This document shows positions 7,062 to 15,887 of a stretch of DNA of 64,000 nt, piece by piece. A program made the position numbers and the translations under genes. The DNA is from Aeromonas simiae. Its GTDB lineage: Bacteria; Pseudomonadota; Gammaproteobacteria; Enterobacterales; Aeromonadaceae. The DNA lies in the NCBI RefSeq assembly GCF_000820125.1, contig NZ_CDBY01000054.1:39173-103172 (forward strand). The letters run 5' to 3'. Below the pieces are notes generated by a model. It ran no database searches. It was not told the DNA's origin and worked only from the letters and a program-made list of their open reading frames with translations. The stretch's first letter is position 1. Every line of letters begins with the position of its first letter.

Positions 7062-7640
7062 ATGATCACTATTTCCGAAGCCGCCCAGGCTCATTTTCGC
7101 AAGCTGCTGGAGAAACAACCGGAAGGAACCAACATCCGGGTGTTTGTCGTCAATCCCGGTACGCCGAACGCCGAATGCGGTGTCTCTTACTGCCCTCCCG
7201 ACGCGGTTGACCCGGATGATCAGCATCTGCCGTTTTCTGGTTTCGACACCCTGATTGATCCGCTCAGTGCCCCCTTCCTGGAAGAGGCCAGCATCGATTT
7301 CGTCACCGACCAGATGGGCTCCCAGCTGACCCTGAAGGCCCCCAACGCCAAGATGCGCAAGGTGAGCGACGATGCCCCTCTGGTTGAGCGCATCGAGTAT
7401 GTGCTGCTCTCCGAGGTGAACCCCATGCTGGCCGGCCACGGCGGCAAGGTCACCCTGACCGAGCTGACCGAAGATGGTTTTGCCATCCTGCAATTCGGTG
7501 GTGGCTGCAACGGTTGCTCCATGGTCGATTACACCTTGAAAGAGGGGATCGAGAAGCAGCTGTTAGAGAAGTTCCCAGGCGAGCTCAAAGGGGTCAAGGA
7601 CGCCACCGAGCACCAGCGTGGTGACCACTCCTACTATTGA
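7062..7640 (+). CDS. nfuA: NfuA, Fe-S cluster carrier protein
   Basis: 192 residues. The N-terminal half (1-95) is a degenerate A-type carrier domain and the C-terminal half is an Nfu domain with GGGCNGCSM, whose Cys149 and Cys152 hold the [4Fe-4S] cluster between subunits. NfuA delivers clusters to apo-enzymes under oxidative or iron stress. The ATG at 7062 has GAGGAC seven bases upstream; an upstream in-frame codon has none. The 96-base leader contains an imperfect IscR-like stretch (ATACCCTAGCCATTTG), too diverged to call. A bidirectional terminator follows. Confidence 0.94.
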   Translation: MITISEAAQAHFRKLLEKQPEGTNIRVFVVNPGTPNAECGVSYCPPDAVDPDDQHLPFSGFDTLIDPLSAPFLEEASIDFVTDQMGSQLTLKAPNAKMRKVSDDAPLVERIEYVLLSEVNPMLAGHGGKVTLTELTEDGFAILQFGGGCNGCSMVDYTLKEGIEKQLLEKFPGELKGVKDATEHQRGDHSYY

Positions 7641-7653
7641 TGTGGTTGGTAAC

Positions 7654-7684
7654 AAAAAGGCCCTGCCAGTTGGCGGGGCCTTTT
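7654..7684. terminator. Bidirectional terminator between nfuA and gpsA
   Basis: GGCCC-T-GCC pairs with GGC-G-GGGCC across a four-base loop, with five A before and four T after, so it can act on both converging transcripts. Confidence 0.8.
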
Positions 7685-7702
7685 GCATGGGGAGGCGGGC
7701 GA

Positions 7703-8707
7703 TCACTCGTCCTTCTTGTCCCGGGAGAGCAGCGCGATGGCGGCGGCTTTCGGGTCTTTCCCCTCGTAGAGCACCTTGTAGATCTGCTCGCAGATCGGCA
7801 TCTCGACGCCGCAACGGGCCGCCAGCAGATGCACCTCCTTGGTATTGCGATAGCCTTCCACCACTTGGCCAATCTCGCTCATGGCGGTGTCGACCGCCTT
7901 GCCGGCGCCAAGCGCCAGTCCGAAGCGACGGTTGCGCGACTGGTTGTCGGTGCAGGTGAGCACCAGATCGCCCAGTCCGGCCATGCCCATGAAGGTCTTG
8001 GCGTCGGCGCCAAGGGCCAGCCCCAGTCGCTGCATCTCGACCAGACCGCGGGTGATGAGGGCGGTGCGCGCATTGGCTCCGAAGCCCAGCCCATCGGAGA
8101 GGCCGGCGCCGATGGCGATGACATTCTTCACCGCACCACCGAGCTGCAATCCGACGAAGTCCGGATTGGTATAGACCCGAAACGAGCGGTCACAGTGCAA
8201 TAGGTGCGAGAGATCCTCGGCGAAATCATCATGGGTAGCGGCGACCGAGATGGCGGTCGGCATGCCAGCGGCCAGCTCGCGGGCGAAGGTCGGCCCCGAG
8301 ATGACGGCCAGCGGTATCGTTTCACCCAGGATCTCGCGGGCCACCTCTTGCAGCAGGCGGCCGCTATCCGGCTCGAGCCCCTTGGTGGCCCAGGCGATGC
8401 GGCTGTCAGGGCGCAGGAAGGGTTTGAGACGGGTCAGCACATCGCCAAAGACATGGCTCGGTACGACCAGCAGCAACACAGGGGCAGCCTGCACCGCCGC
8501 TTGCAAATCGGAGGTCAGTTGCAGCGCATCGGGAAACGGCACATCCGGCAGGAATGCCGTGTTGCAGCGAGCCTGCTCCAGCTCGGCCACGTGAGCGGCC
8601 TCATGGCCCCACAGCAGGGTGGGGTGGCCGTTGCGGGCTAAAGAAATGGCAAGGGCGGTGCCATAAGACCCCGCCCCCAAGACCGAGATTACAGCCTTGT
8701 CACTCAT
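7703..8707 (-). CDS. gpsA: GpsA, glycerol-3-phosphate dehydrogenase [NAD(P)+]
   Basis: 334 residues. The nucleotide-binding loop is [12 protein letters not shown] at 8-19, followed by the dehydrogenase landmarks [30 protein letters not shown] and the helix [20 protein letters not shown] near 190. The enzyme reduces dihydroxyacetone phosphate to sn-glycerol-3-phosphate, the backbone for phospholipids, in the cytosol. It begins one base after the secB stop, so the two are translationally close. The start MSDKAV was preferred over an extension into secB. Confidence 0.95.
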   Translation of the reverse strand: MSDKAVISVLGAGSYGTALAISLARNGHPTLLWGHEAAHVAELEQARCNTAFLPDVPFPDALQLTSDLQAAVQAAPVLLLVVPSHVFGDVLTRLKPFLRPDSRIAWATKGLEPDSGRLLQEVAREILGETIPLAVISGPTFARELAAGMPTAISVAATHDDFAEDLSHLLHCDRSFRVYTNPDFVGLQLGGAVKNVIAIGAGLSDGLGFGANARTALITRGLVEMQRLGLALGADAKTFMGMAGLGDLVLTCTDNQSRNRRFGLALGAGKAVDTAMSEIGQVVEGYRNTKEVHLLAARCGVEMPICEQIYKVLYEGKDPKAAAIALLSRDKKDE

Positions 8708-8708
8708 C

Positions 8709-9179
8709 TTAAGCGTCCGCAGTTGCCTGCTGGGCCTGCAATTGGGCCACATGCTGGGCGAACAGGGCGTCGAAGTTGACCGGTGCCAGGTTCAGTTGCG
8801 GGAAGGAGCCGCGGTTGACCATGGAAGCCACGGTTTCACGGGCATACGGGAACAGGATGTTCGGGCAGAAGGCAGCCAGGCAGTGAGCCAGCTGTTGCTC
8901 GGGCAGGTTACCGATGGTGAAGATACCGGCCTGATGCACTTCGCACAGGAAGGCGGTCTCATCACCCAGCTTGCAGGTCACGGTCAGGGTCAGCACCACT
9001 TCATAGATGCTGTCAGCCAGCAGGTTGGTCTTGGTATCCATGTCCAGACCTACTTCCGGTTGCCACTCTTTCTGGAACACGAGCGGGGTATTCGGCGCTT
9101 CGAAAGAGACGTCTTTGACGTAGATGCGCTGGATGTTGAATTCCGGTTGGACTTCCTGATTGTTGATTGCTTCAGCCAT
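8709..9179 (-). CDS. secB: SecB, protein-export chaperone
   Basis: 156 residues, matching the family in length and order: [19 protein letters not shown] near the start, the acidic [25 protein letters not shown] region and the C-terminal [20 protein letters not shown]. SecB is a cytosolic tetramer that keeps preproteins unfolded and hands them to SecA. It lies directly upstream of gpsA, as in enterics. The glutaredoxin gene grxC that stands between yibN and secB in E. coli is absent, and a terminator fills part of the 53-base gap. Confidence 0.95.
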   Translation of the reverse strand: MAEAINNQEVQPEFNIQRIYVKDVSFEAPNTPLVFQKEWQPEVGLDMDTKTNLLADSIYEVVLTLTVTCKLGDETAFLCEVHQAGIFTIGNLPEQQLAHCLAAFCPNILFPYARETVASMVNRGSFPQLNLAPVNFDALFAQHVAQLQAQQATADA

Positions 9180-9202
9180 GTCGATTGATTCCTTGAGTTC
9201 AG

Positions 9203-9226
9203 AAAAAACGGGGCGAATTCGCCCCG
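9203..9226 (-). terminator. Intrinsic terminator between yibN and secB
   Basis: A perfect 18-bp palindrome (CGGGGC, GAATTC, GCCCCG; 9209-9226) followed by six U on the minus strand, seven bases after the yibN stop and 24 bases before the secB start. It would uncouple secB-gpsA from yibN unless read through. Confidence 0.8.
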
Positions 9227-9232
9227 GGGTGA

Positions 9233-9664
9233 TCAGCGCTTCTTGGTGACCGGCAGATTGTCGGCGCGCCACTGAGCCATGCCACCCGCCAGGGTGTATA
9301 CCCGCTTGAAGCCATGCTTGTGCAGGGCCCGTGCGGCGGCATTGGCGCTCATGCCGGTTTCGCATACCACGATAATGGGGTCATCCTTGTGCTTTTCAAC
9401 CTGGCCCAGGTTGTTCTCCTGGATTTGGCTCATGATGAGGTTGTGCGCACCGGCTAGATGGCCACGACCGAATTCATCGATGGTCCGGATGTCGACCACG
9501 ACGGCGTTTTCGCGGTTGATCAGCATGGTGGCAGCATGGTTGTTGACTGCTTTTACGGGAGAGAAGCGGGCGCGCATGGTGGTGTAGATCAGCGTGCCAG
9601 CCAGGCCAAACCAGGCTGCGGTCAGCAGCGGGTTGTTGGCCGCAAAATCAAGATACTCTTGCAT
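9233..9664 (-). CDS. yibN: YibN-like membrane-anchored rhodanese domain protein
   Basis: 143 residues. An N-terminal membrane helix (about 13-31, [20 protein letters not shown]) is followed by a rhodanese domain with [20 protein letters not shown] and the active-site loop [12 protein letters not shown], where Cys is the presumed sulfur or phosphate-binding residue. Family position next to secB and gpmI is conserved in Gammaproteobacteria. Its physiological substrate is not established. Confidence 0.9.
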   Translation of the reverse strand: MQEYLDFAANNPLLTAAWFGLAGTLIYTTMRARFSPVKAVNNHAATMLINRENAVVVDIRTIDEFGRGHLAGAHNLIMSQIQENNLGQVEKHKDDPIIVVCETGMSANAAARALHKHGFKRVYTLAGGMAQWRADNLPVTKKR

Positions 9665-9871
9665 CCTTCCTACAATCCAAATCCGGGACAAGGGCTCGAG
9701 TATACATGGGGGAGCCGTGAATATCAGCCATCCGTGGGGCAAAGCGAGAGCCAGCTCGCATCGGAGGGGGCTGTCCTGGCGGCAGATCAGGTGACTATTT
9801 CGGCAGATGTAGTAATATTACGGCCAGTTCAGCTTCCCGCATTTCATTCCAATCCGAGAGGACATAGTTTT

Positions 9872-11401
9872 ATGTCAACAGCCAAAAAACCTCTGGTTCT
9901 GATCATCATGGACGGTTGGGGCTACAGCGATAAAACCGCGTATAACGCCGTTGCTGCCGCCAAGACCCCGAACCTGGATCGTCTCGCCCGTGACTACACC
10001 AGCACCCTCATCTCCGGCTCCGGCCTGGACGTTGGTCTGCCCGATGGCCAGATGGGTAACTCCGAAGTGGGCCACGTCAACATCGGTGCCGGTCGCATCG
10101 TCTACCAAGAGCTGACCCGCATCTCCAAGGACATCCAGGAAGGCGCCTTCTTCGACAACGTCGAGCTGGCCAAGGCCGTCGACGCCGCCGTGACCAAGGG
10201 CAAGGCCGTGCACATCATGGGCCTGATGTCCCCGGGTGGCGTACACAGCCACGAAGAGCACATCCTCGGCATGATCGAGATGGCTGCCCGTCGCGGTGCC
10301 GAGAAGATCTACTTCCACGCCTTCCTCGACGGCCGTGACGTACCACCGCGCTCTGCCCAATCTTCCATCGAGCTGTTCGACGCCAAGTTTGCCGAACTCG
10401 GCAAGGGCCGTTTCGCCTCCATGATCGGCCGTTACTACGCCATGGACCGCGACAACCGCTGGGATCGTGTGCAGCAGGCTTATGATCTGATGACTCAGGG
10501 CAAGGGCGAATTCACTGCCGCCTCTGCGACCGAAGCGCTGGCTGCCGCCTATGCCCGCGACGAGAACGACGAGTTCGTCAAGGCCACCCGCATCGGCGAC
10601 GCCGCGCCGATGGAAGATGGCGATGCCCTCATTTTCATGAACTTCCGTGCCGACCGTGCCCGTGAAATCACCCGTGCCTTCGTGGATAGCGACTTCACCG
10701 GGTTTGCCCGTGCCGCTACCCCGGCGCTGAACTTCGTGATGCTGACCGAGTACGCCGCCGACATCAAGACCGCCTGCGCCTACCCGCCGACCGCCCTGGT
10801 CAACACCCTGGGTGAGTGGCTGGCCAAGCAGGGCAAGACCCAGCTGCGCATCTCCGAGACCGAGAAGTACGCGCACGTCACCTTCTTCTTCAACGGTGGC
10901 GAAGAGTCCTGCTTCACCGGCGAAGACCGCGAAATCGTGGCCAGCCCCAAGGTTGCGACTTATGACCTGCAGCCGGAGATGAGCTCCGAAGAGCTGACCG
11001 ACAAGCTGGTGGCTGCCATCAAGAGCGGCAAGTACGACACCATCATCTGTAACTACCCGAATGGCGACATGGTCGGCCATACCGGTGTGTTCGATGCCGC
11101 CGTCAAGGCATGTGAAGCCGTCGACCACTGCATCGGTCGTGTCACCGAGGCCCTGGCTGAGGTGGGTGGCGAGTGCCTCATCACCGCCGACCACGGCAAC
11201 GCCGAGAAGATGATGGATGAGACCACAGGTCAGGCGCACACCGCGCACACCAACCTGCCGGTACCGCTTATCTACTTCGGTCGCAAGGCCGAGGCGCTCG
11301 AAGGTGGCAAGCTGTCCGATCTGGCCCCCACCATGCTGACCCTGATGGGTCTGCCTGTGCCGCCGGAAATGACTGGCAAGCCCCTGATGATTTTGAAATA
11401 A
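9872..11401 (+). CDS. gpmI: GpmI, 2,3-bisphosphoglycerate-independent phosphoglycerate mutase
   Basis: 509 residues. The metal-binding motif [10 protein letters not shown] is at 10-19 and the phosphoserine loop [18 protein letters not shown] is around residues 58-75; the second metal cluster [11 protein letters not shown] is near the C-terminus. The enzyme interconverts 3- and 2-phosphoglycerate using manganese, in glycolysis and gluconeogenesis. Codon use is highly biased towards C-ending codons, typical of a highly expressed gene. It is followed nine bases later by envC, the order found in enterics. Confidence 0.96.
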   Translation: MSTAKKPLVLIIMDGWGYSDKTAYNAVAAAKTPNLDRLARDYTSTLISGSGLDVGLPDGQMGNSEVGHVNIGAGRIVYQELTRISKDIQEGAFFDNVELAKAVDAAVTKGKAVHIMGLMSPGGVHSHEEHILGMIEMAARRGAEKIYFHAFLDGRDVPPRSAQSSIELFDAKFAELGKGRFASMIGRYYAMDRDNRWDRVQQAYDLMTQGKGEFTAASATEALAAAYARDENDEFVKATRIGDAAPMEDGDALIFMNFRADRAREITRAFVDSDFTGFARAATPALNFVMLTEYAADIKTACAYPPTALVNTLGEWLAKQGKTQLRISETEKYAHVTFFFNGGEESCFTGEDREIVASPKVATYDLQPEMSSEELTDKLVAAIKSGKYDTIICNYPNGDMVGHTGVFDAAVKACEAVDHCIGRVTEALAEVGGECLITADHGNAEKMMDETTGQAHTAHTNLPVPLIYFGRKAEALEGGKLSDLAPTMLTLMGLPVPPEMTGKPLMILK

Positions 11402-11410
11402 TTCCTCCCC

Positions 11411-12700
11411 ATGCGGGGACGTGTCTTGATTTCAAAACAGTTACATCGCGTCGGCCTTCTGGCCGGCGCGCTGTTTTATTGCCTGTCTGCCAGTGCTGCC
11501 CCCAGTAGTGAACTGGGTAAAGTGCAGGGGCAGATCAAGGCGCAGCAGCAGACCGTCAGACTCGGCAAGCAGGAGTTGGCCAAGCTCGCCGCCCAGCTCA
11601 AGCAGGACGAGATGGTGGTGTCGAGTGCCGCCGCCAAACTCGATGAGACGCGCAATCAGCTCAAACAGAGCGAGGCGCGCATTCAGGAGCTGGCCAAAGA
11701 GAAGGTGGAGCTGGAGTCTCAGGCCATGAAGCAGAAGGCCCTGCTAGCCAAACAGGCCGAGAGCGCGTTTCGCTCCGGTGAACACGATTACCTCAAGGTG
11801 CTGCTCAATCAGCAGGACCCCAACCGCCTCAGCCGCACCCTCGATTTCTACGACTATCTGAACAAGGCCCGCATCGAGGCCATCGAGTCTTTGCGCGCCA
11901 CTCAGCAGAAAATTACCGCCAACCAGCAGGCGAGTGAGCAGACGCTGGCTCGCCAGCAGGCACTGCTGGACGATCAGAAGCAGCAACACCAGAGCCTGCT
12001 GGCCAGTCAGCAGGCGCGTGAGAAGACCCGGCGTGAATTGCAAAAAGACGTGCAAAGCGACGAAGCCAAGCTAAATCAGCTGGTCAAGTCGGAGCAGAAG
12101 CTCAAGGCGCGTCTCGAGGCGCTGCGCAAGCAACAGGAAGAGGCCGAGCGGCGCGAGCGCCAGCGCATCGCCAAACTCAAGGCGGAGCAGGAGCGGCTGC
12201 GCAAGCAGGCCGAGCAGGCCAAGCGAGAGGAAGACCGTCAGCTCGCCCGCCGCCAGCAACAAGAGCTGGCCCAAGCCGAGGCGCAGACCCGGCGCTACAG
12301 CTCAGGTTTAAGCACCAGCCGGGCCCTGCGCTGGCCGGTGCAGGGGCCGATCCTCATCGCCTACGGCTCGCGCCGTACCGCCGAGCTGAAATGGAAGGGA
12401 ACCCTGATAGGGGCGCCTGAAGGCTCCCAGGTCAAGGCGGTCGCCCCCGGCAAGGTGGTCTACGCCGACTGGCTCGATGGCTTCGGCATGTTGCTGGTGG
12501 TTGATCACGGCAAGGGCTACATGAGCCTCTACGGCCACAACCAGTCGCTGCTGCGCCAGGTCGGCCAGCAGGTGGAGCAGGGTGAGCCGGTGGCGCTGGT
12601 CGGCAACAGCGGCGGTCAGGAGCAGACCGGCCTCTACTTCGAAATCCGCTATCAAGGGGAAGCCATCAACCCCACCCGCTGGCTGGGGCGCGGCGGCTGA
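11411..12700 (+). CDS. envC: EnvC, murein hydrolase activator
   Basis: 429 residues. An N-terminal export signal (about 10-30, ending SASAAP) is followed by a long coiled coil (35-290, rich in Q, K, E and A), then a LytM domain. That domain is degenerate: the HxH zinc ligand position reads GLYFEIR rather than HLHFE, as expected of EnvC, which does not cleave wall but activates AmiA and AmiB at the division septum under FtsEX control. The first ATG has no ribosome site; a TTG five codons on (11426) is preceded by GGGGAC and would give a neater signal peptide. Confidence 0.92.
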   Translation: MRGRVLISKQLHRVGLLAGALFYCLSASAAPSSELGKVQGQIKAQQQTVRLGKQELAKLAAQLKQDEMVVSSAAAKLDETRNQLKQSEARIQELAKEKVELESQAMKQKALLAKQAESAFRSGEHDYLKVLLNQQDPNRLSRTLDFYDYLNKARIEAIESLRATQQKITANQQASEQTLARQQALLDDQKQQHQSLLASQQAREKTRRELQKDVQSDEAKLNQLVKSEQKLKARLEALRKQQEEAERRERQRIAKLKAEQERLRKQAEQAKREEDRQLARRQQQELAQAEAQTRRYSSGLSTSRALRWPVQGPILIAYGSRRTAELKWKGTLIGAPEGSQVKAVAPGKVVYADWLDGFGMLLVVDHGKGYMSLYGHNQSLLRQVGQQVEQGEPVALVGNSGGQEQTGLYFEIRYQGEAINPTRWLGRGG

Positions 12701-12719
12701 TTGCCCCTTTCTGGTGCCA

Positions 12720-12736
12720 CGCACAAAACTGGCGCC
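12720..12736 (+). promoter_or_regulatory. NtrC-like binding site upstream of amt
   Basis: The sequence CGCACAAAACTGGCGCC matches the NtrC consensus TGCACCAAAATGGTGCA at 12 of 17 positions. It lies about 70 bases before the sigma-54 type element, a normal spacing for an enhancer-binding activator. A single copy only. Confidence 0.4.
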
Positions 12737-12760
12737 CCATCATGACTCGTTGCACGTATC

Positions 12761-12786
12761 AAGGGCCCGCAAATCGGGCCCTTTTT
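12761..12786 (+). terminator. Intrinsic terminator after envC
   Basis: AAGGGCCCG pairs with CGGGCCCTT over a five-base loop and runs into a U tract. It closes the gpmI-envC unit just before the amt promoter. Confidence 0.85.
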
Positions 12787-12788
12787 GC

Positions 12789-12804
12789 TGGCACGACTCC
12801 TGCT
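12789..12804 (+). promoter_or_regulatory. Sigma-54 type promoter of amt
   Basis: TGGCACGACTCCTGCT fits the RpoN consensus TGGCACG-N4-TTGCT with one mismatch, and the invariant GG and GC are exactly ten bases apart. It ends 69 bases before the amt start codon. Nitrogen-regulated expression of an ammonium transporter is the expected pairing. Confidence 0.65.
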
Positions 12805-12873
12805 CTGTGACCCTCCTGGCAGTTCACCGCGCCCCGCGCGGCACATAACAACGATTCAGGATGGAGACACACA

Positions 12874-14094
12874 GTGCAGGACACCAACGCAATCGCCATG
12901 CTCACCCAGAGCGCGGACACCCTGTTTGTGCTCGGCGGCGCCATCATGGTGCTCGCCATGCATTCCGGCTTTGCCTTTCTGGAGCTGGGCACAGTACGCA
13001 GCAAGAACCAGGTCAACGCTCTGGTCAAGATCATCACCGATTTTGGCATCTCTACCCTGGCCTACTTCTTCATCGGCTACTGGATTGCCTACGGCCACAC
13101 CTTCCTGGTCGATGCCCCGACCCTGTCGGCGGGGCAGGGGTATCAGCTGGTCAAATTCTTCTTCCTGCTCACCTTCGCCGCCGCCATCCCCGCCATCATC
13201 AGCGGCGGTATCGCCGAGCGGGCGCGCTTCTACCCCATGCTGCTCTGCTCCGGCCTGACGGTGGGGCTGGTCTATCCCCTGTTTGAAGGGATCGCCTGGA
13301 ACGGCAACTACGGGGTACAAAGCTGGCTTGAGCACCACTTCGGGGCCCCCTTTCACGACTTCGCCGGCTCCGTTGTGGTGCATGCGGTCGGTGGCTGGAT
13401 TGCTCTGGTGGCGGTGGCACTGCTTGGCATGCGCAAGGGGCGCATCCGTGGCGGCCATGCGGTGGGCTTTGCCCCCTCCAACATCCCGATGCTGGCCCTG
13501 GGTGCCTGGATCCTCACCGTCGGCTGGTTCGGGTTCAACGTCATGTCGGCCCAGAAGCTTGGCAGCATCAGCGGTCTGGTGGCGCTTAACTCACTGATGG
13601 CCATGGTGGGGGGCACCCTGGTGGCCATGCTGCTCGGCCGCAACGACCCCGGCTTCATCCACAACGGCCCGCTGGCGGGGTTGGTGGCGGTGTGCGCCGG
13701 TTCCGATCTGATGCATCCCATCAGTGCCCTGCTGGTGGGCGGGGTGGCCGGTGCCATCTTCATCGGGGCCTTTACCTGGTTGCAGCGCCGCCTGCCGCAG
13801 CTCGACGACGTGCTCGGCGTGTGGCCGCTGCACGGCCTGTGTGGCGCCTGGGGTGGCATCGCCGCCGGCATCTTCGGCCACACCTATCTCGGGGGGATGG
13901 GCGGGGTGAGCCTGATGAGCCAAGTGCTGGGCACCCTGCTCGGTATCGTCGTGGCCCTGCTCGGCGGCCTGCTGGTGTACGGCATGATGAAGCGGCTGGT
14001 GGGGTTACGATTGAGCGAGGAGGAGGAGTTCATCGGTGCCGATCTTGCCATCCATCACATTGCGGCCACTAACCGCGACAAGGCGCCCATCTGA
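12874..14094 (+). CDS. amt: Ammonium transporter Amt
   Basis: 406 residues with about eleven membrane helices. The conserved first helices read FVLGGAIMVLAMHSGFAFLELG and VRSKNQVNALVKIITDF; the pore histidines are in SVVVHAVGGW and VWPLHGLCGAWGG. Amt proteins conduct ammonium across the inner membrane under nitrogen limitation. GTG start with GGAGA upstream. No separate signal peptide, unlike E. coli AmtB. No glnK gene follows, so the usual PII partner must be elsewhere. Promoter signals upstream point to RpoN/NtrC control. Confidence 0.93.
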   Translation: MQDTNAIAMLTQSADTLFVLGGAIMVLAMHSGFAFLELGTVRSKNQVNALVKIITDFGISTLAYFFIGYWIAYGHTFLVDAPTLSAGQGYQLVKFFFLLTFAAAIPAIISGGIAERARFYPMLLCSGLTVGLVYPLFEGIAWNGNYGVQSWLEHHFGAPFHDFAGSVVVHAVGGWIALVAVALLGMRKGRIRGGHAVGFAPSNIPMLALGAWILTVGWFGFNVMSAQKLGSISGLVALNSLMAMVGGTLVAMLLGRNDPGFIHNGPLAGLVAVCAGSDLMHPISALLVGGVAGAIFIGAFTWLQRRLPQLDDVLGVWPLHGLCGAWGGIAAGIFGHTYLGGMGGVSLMSQVLGTLLGIVVALLGGLLVYGMMKRLVGLRLSEEEEFIGADLAIHHIAATNRDKAPI

Positions 14095-14121
14095 CGGCTG
14101 ACTTGGGAGGGTAAAACGGGT

Positions 14122-14137
14122 ATGTTACAGGTAACAT
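14122..14137. promoter_or_regulatory. GntR-type operator upstream of the gluconate regulator
   Basis: ATGTTACAGGTAACAT is an almost perfect palindrome of the ATGTTACCGGTAACAT type recognised by gluconate repressors. It lies 17 bases before the regulator's start codon, suggesting autoregulation. Confidence 0.8.
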
Positions 14138-14154
14138 TCCCCGCAGGACCCCCC

Positions 14155-15165
14155 ATGAACGACACTCGCAAACGCCGCCCGACGCTTCAGGACATCGCCG
14201 ATCGGGTTGGCGTGACCAAGATGACGGTCAGCCGTTATCTGCGCGATCCGGACGCGGTGGCCGAGGGTACCCGTGAGCGGATCGCCGAGGCGGTCGAGGC
14301 GCTCGGTTACATCCCGAACCGGGCGCCCGACATCCTCTCCAACGCCACCAGTCGGGCCATCGGCATCCTGATCCCTTCGCTCTCCAACCAGGTCTTCTCG
14401 GCGGTGGTGCGCGGCATCGAGTCGGTGACCCGCCCTGCCGGCTACCAGACCCTGCTGGCCCACTACGGTTATGATCCGGCCCGTGAAGAGGAGCAGGTGG
14501 CCTCCCTGCTCTCCTACCACGTCGATGGCTTGATCCTCTCCGACAGCCAGCACACCGAGCGCACCCGCAAGATGATCGCCACCGCCGGCATTCCGGTGGT
14601 GGAGATCATGGACTTTCCCGAGGAGCCCATCGACATGGTGGTGGGGATGGATCACCGGGCCGCCGCCCGCGCCATGACCGAGGCCATGCTGGCGCGCGGG
14701 CGCACGCGCAGTGTCTATCTGGGGGCGCGGCTAGACGTGCGTACCCGGTTGCGGATGGAGGGGTATTACGATGCGATGCAGGCGGCCGGGCTGGAGGGGC
14801 GTCACCTGCTGACCGGCGATGCCTCCACCTTCACCCTGGGGGGCGATCTGCTCGATCAGGCGCTGGCGCGCTGGCCGGATCTCGACGGCCTGTTCTGCAC
14901 CAACGATGACATGGCGGTGGGGGTGATACTGCGGGCCCAGGCGCGCGGCATACCTGTGCCCCAGCAGATCGCGGTGGCCGGGGTCAACGCCCTCAACATA
15001 GGGCGAGCCATCTCGCCGCAACTGGCCAGCATCGTCACTCCGCGCGAGGCCATTGGCTGTGAGGCGGCGACTCTGTTGTTGGCCCGCCTGGCCGGGCAAA
15101 CGGTGACGCGGCGAATACATGACATCGGCTTCACCCTGTTTGAAGGGGAGAGCCTCGGCGCATAA
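14155..15165 (+). CDS. gntR: LacI-family gluconate repressor (GntR-like)
   Basis: 336 residues. The N-terminal helix-turn-helix reads LQDIADRVGVTKMTVSRYLR followed by the hinge GYIPNRAPDILSNATSRAIG; the remainder is the periplasmic-binding-like sensor domain with the C-terminal IGFTLFEGESL. E. coli GntR represses gluconate uptake and the Entner-Doudoroff genes until gluconate binds. Operators of the matching sequence occur upstream of this gene and in the gntK/gntT divergent region. The ATG at 14155 gives the standard N-terminus; an ATG at 14122 lies inside the operator. Confidence 0.92.
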   Translation: MNDTRKRRPTLQDIADRVGVTKMTVSRYLRDPDAVAEGTRERIAEAVEALGYIPNRAPDILSNATSRAIGILIPSLSNQVFSAVVRGIESVTRPAGYQTLLAHYGYDPAREEEQVASLLSYHVDGLILSDSQHTERTRKMIATAGIPVVEIMDFPEEPIDMVVGMDHRAAARAMTEAMLARGRTRSVYLGARLDVRTRLRMEGYYDAMQAAGLEGRHLLTGDASTFTLGGDLLDQALARWPDLDGLFCTNDDMAVGVILRAQARGIPVPQQIAVAGVNALNIGRAISPQLASIVTPREAIGCEAATLLLARLAGQTVTRRIHDIGFTLFEGESLGA

Positions 15166-15194
15166 AAAAACAGGCCACCCAGAGGGTGGCCTGT
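15164..15194 (-). terminator. Terminator of eda, overlapping the gntR stop
   Basis: CAGGCCACCC pairs with GGGTGGCCTG around an AGA loop, and seven U follow on the minus strand. On the plus strand there is no U tract, so it mainly ends the gntK-edd-eda transcript. Confidence 0.8.
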
Positions 15195-15214
15195 TGGCAT
15201 TGGCGCAGTGGCGA

Positions 15215-15856
15215 TCAGCGCTGAGTCAGGGCGACGGCCTCGCGGGAGAGACGGGTCACTTCGTCCCAGTTACCGGCCTTGATGGCATCGGCCGGCAGCA
15301 TCCAGGAGCCGCCCACGGTGGCGACGCACTTGAGGGCCAGGTAGTCGGCCACATTCTTCGGGCCAATACCGCCGGTGGGGCAGACCCGCACCTGGGAGAG
15401 CGGCGCAGTGATGGCGGCCAGCGCCTTGGTGCCGCCGTTGGCTTCGGCCGGGAAGAACTTGATGTGATCGTAACCGGCTTCCAGCGCCTGCATCACTTCG
15501 GAGGCAGTGGCCAGACCGGGGATGAGCGGAGCCGTCCCCTTGGCGGCGTGGGCCAGCAGTGCCGGAGTCATACCCGGGGAGATGACGAAGCGGGCGCCGG
15601 CGGCAACGGCGGCGTCATACTGCTCGGCGTTGATGACGGTGCCAGCACCGACCATGGCTTCGGGCATCGCCTTGGCGATGCGCTCGATGGCGGCCAGGGC
15701 TACCGGGGTACGCAGGGTGATCTCGAATACCGAGATGCCGCCAGCCAGCAGGGCCTGCGCCATCGGAACGGCCTGCTCCAGATCGGAGATGACCATGACG
15801 GGCACGACGGGGGAGGCGGCGAACACCTCGGCGGGGGAGACTTTCCAGTTTTTCAT
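15215..15856 (-). CDS. eda: Eda, 2-dehydro-3-deoxyphosphogluconate aldolase
   Basis: 213 residues of KDPG/KHG aldolase. Landmarks are VPVMVISDLEQAVPMAQALL near 18-37, the glutamate in FEITLRTPVA, VGAGTVINAEQ and the Schiff-base lysine in YDHIKFFPAE. It splits KDPG to pyruvate and glyceraldehyde-3-phosphate. It is the last gene of gntK-edd-eda, 31 bases after edd, and ends in a strong terminator. The ATG at 15856 has GGAAA upstream. Confidence 0.96.
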   Translation of the reverse strand: MKNWKVSPAEVFAASPVVPVMVISDLEQAVPMAQALLAGGISVFEITLRTPVALAAIERIAKAMPEAMVGAGTVINAEQYDAAVAAGARFVISPGMTPALLAHAAKGTAPLIPGLATASEVMQALEAGYDHIKFFPAEANGGTKALAAITAPLSQVRVCPTGGIGPKNVADYLALKCVATVGGSWMLPADAIKAGNWDEVTRLSREAVALTQR

Positions 15857-15887
15857 GGTGGTTTCCTTATTGCTGCCGGATGGCGGC

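Noticed and set aside
9875-11248. Long minus-strand open frame opposite gpmI
   Set aside because: Shadow frame caused by high-GC, biased codons of a strongly expressed gene; no ribosome site or domain.
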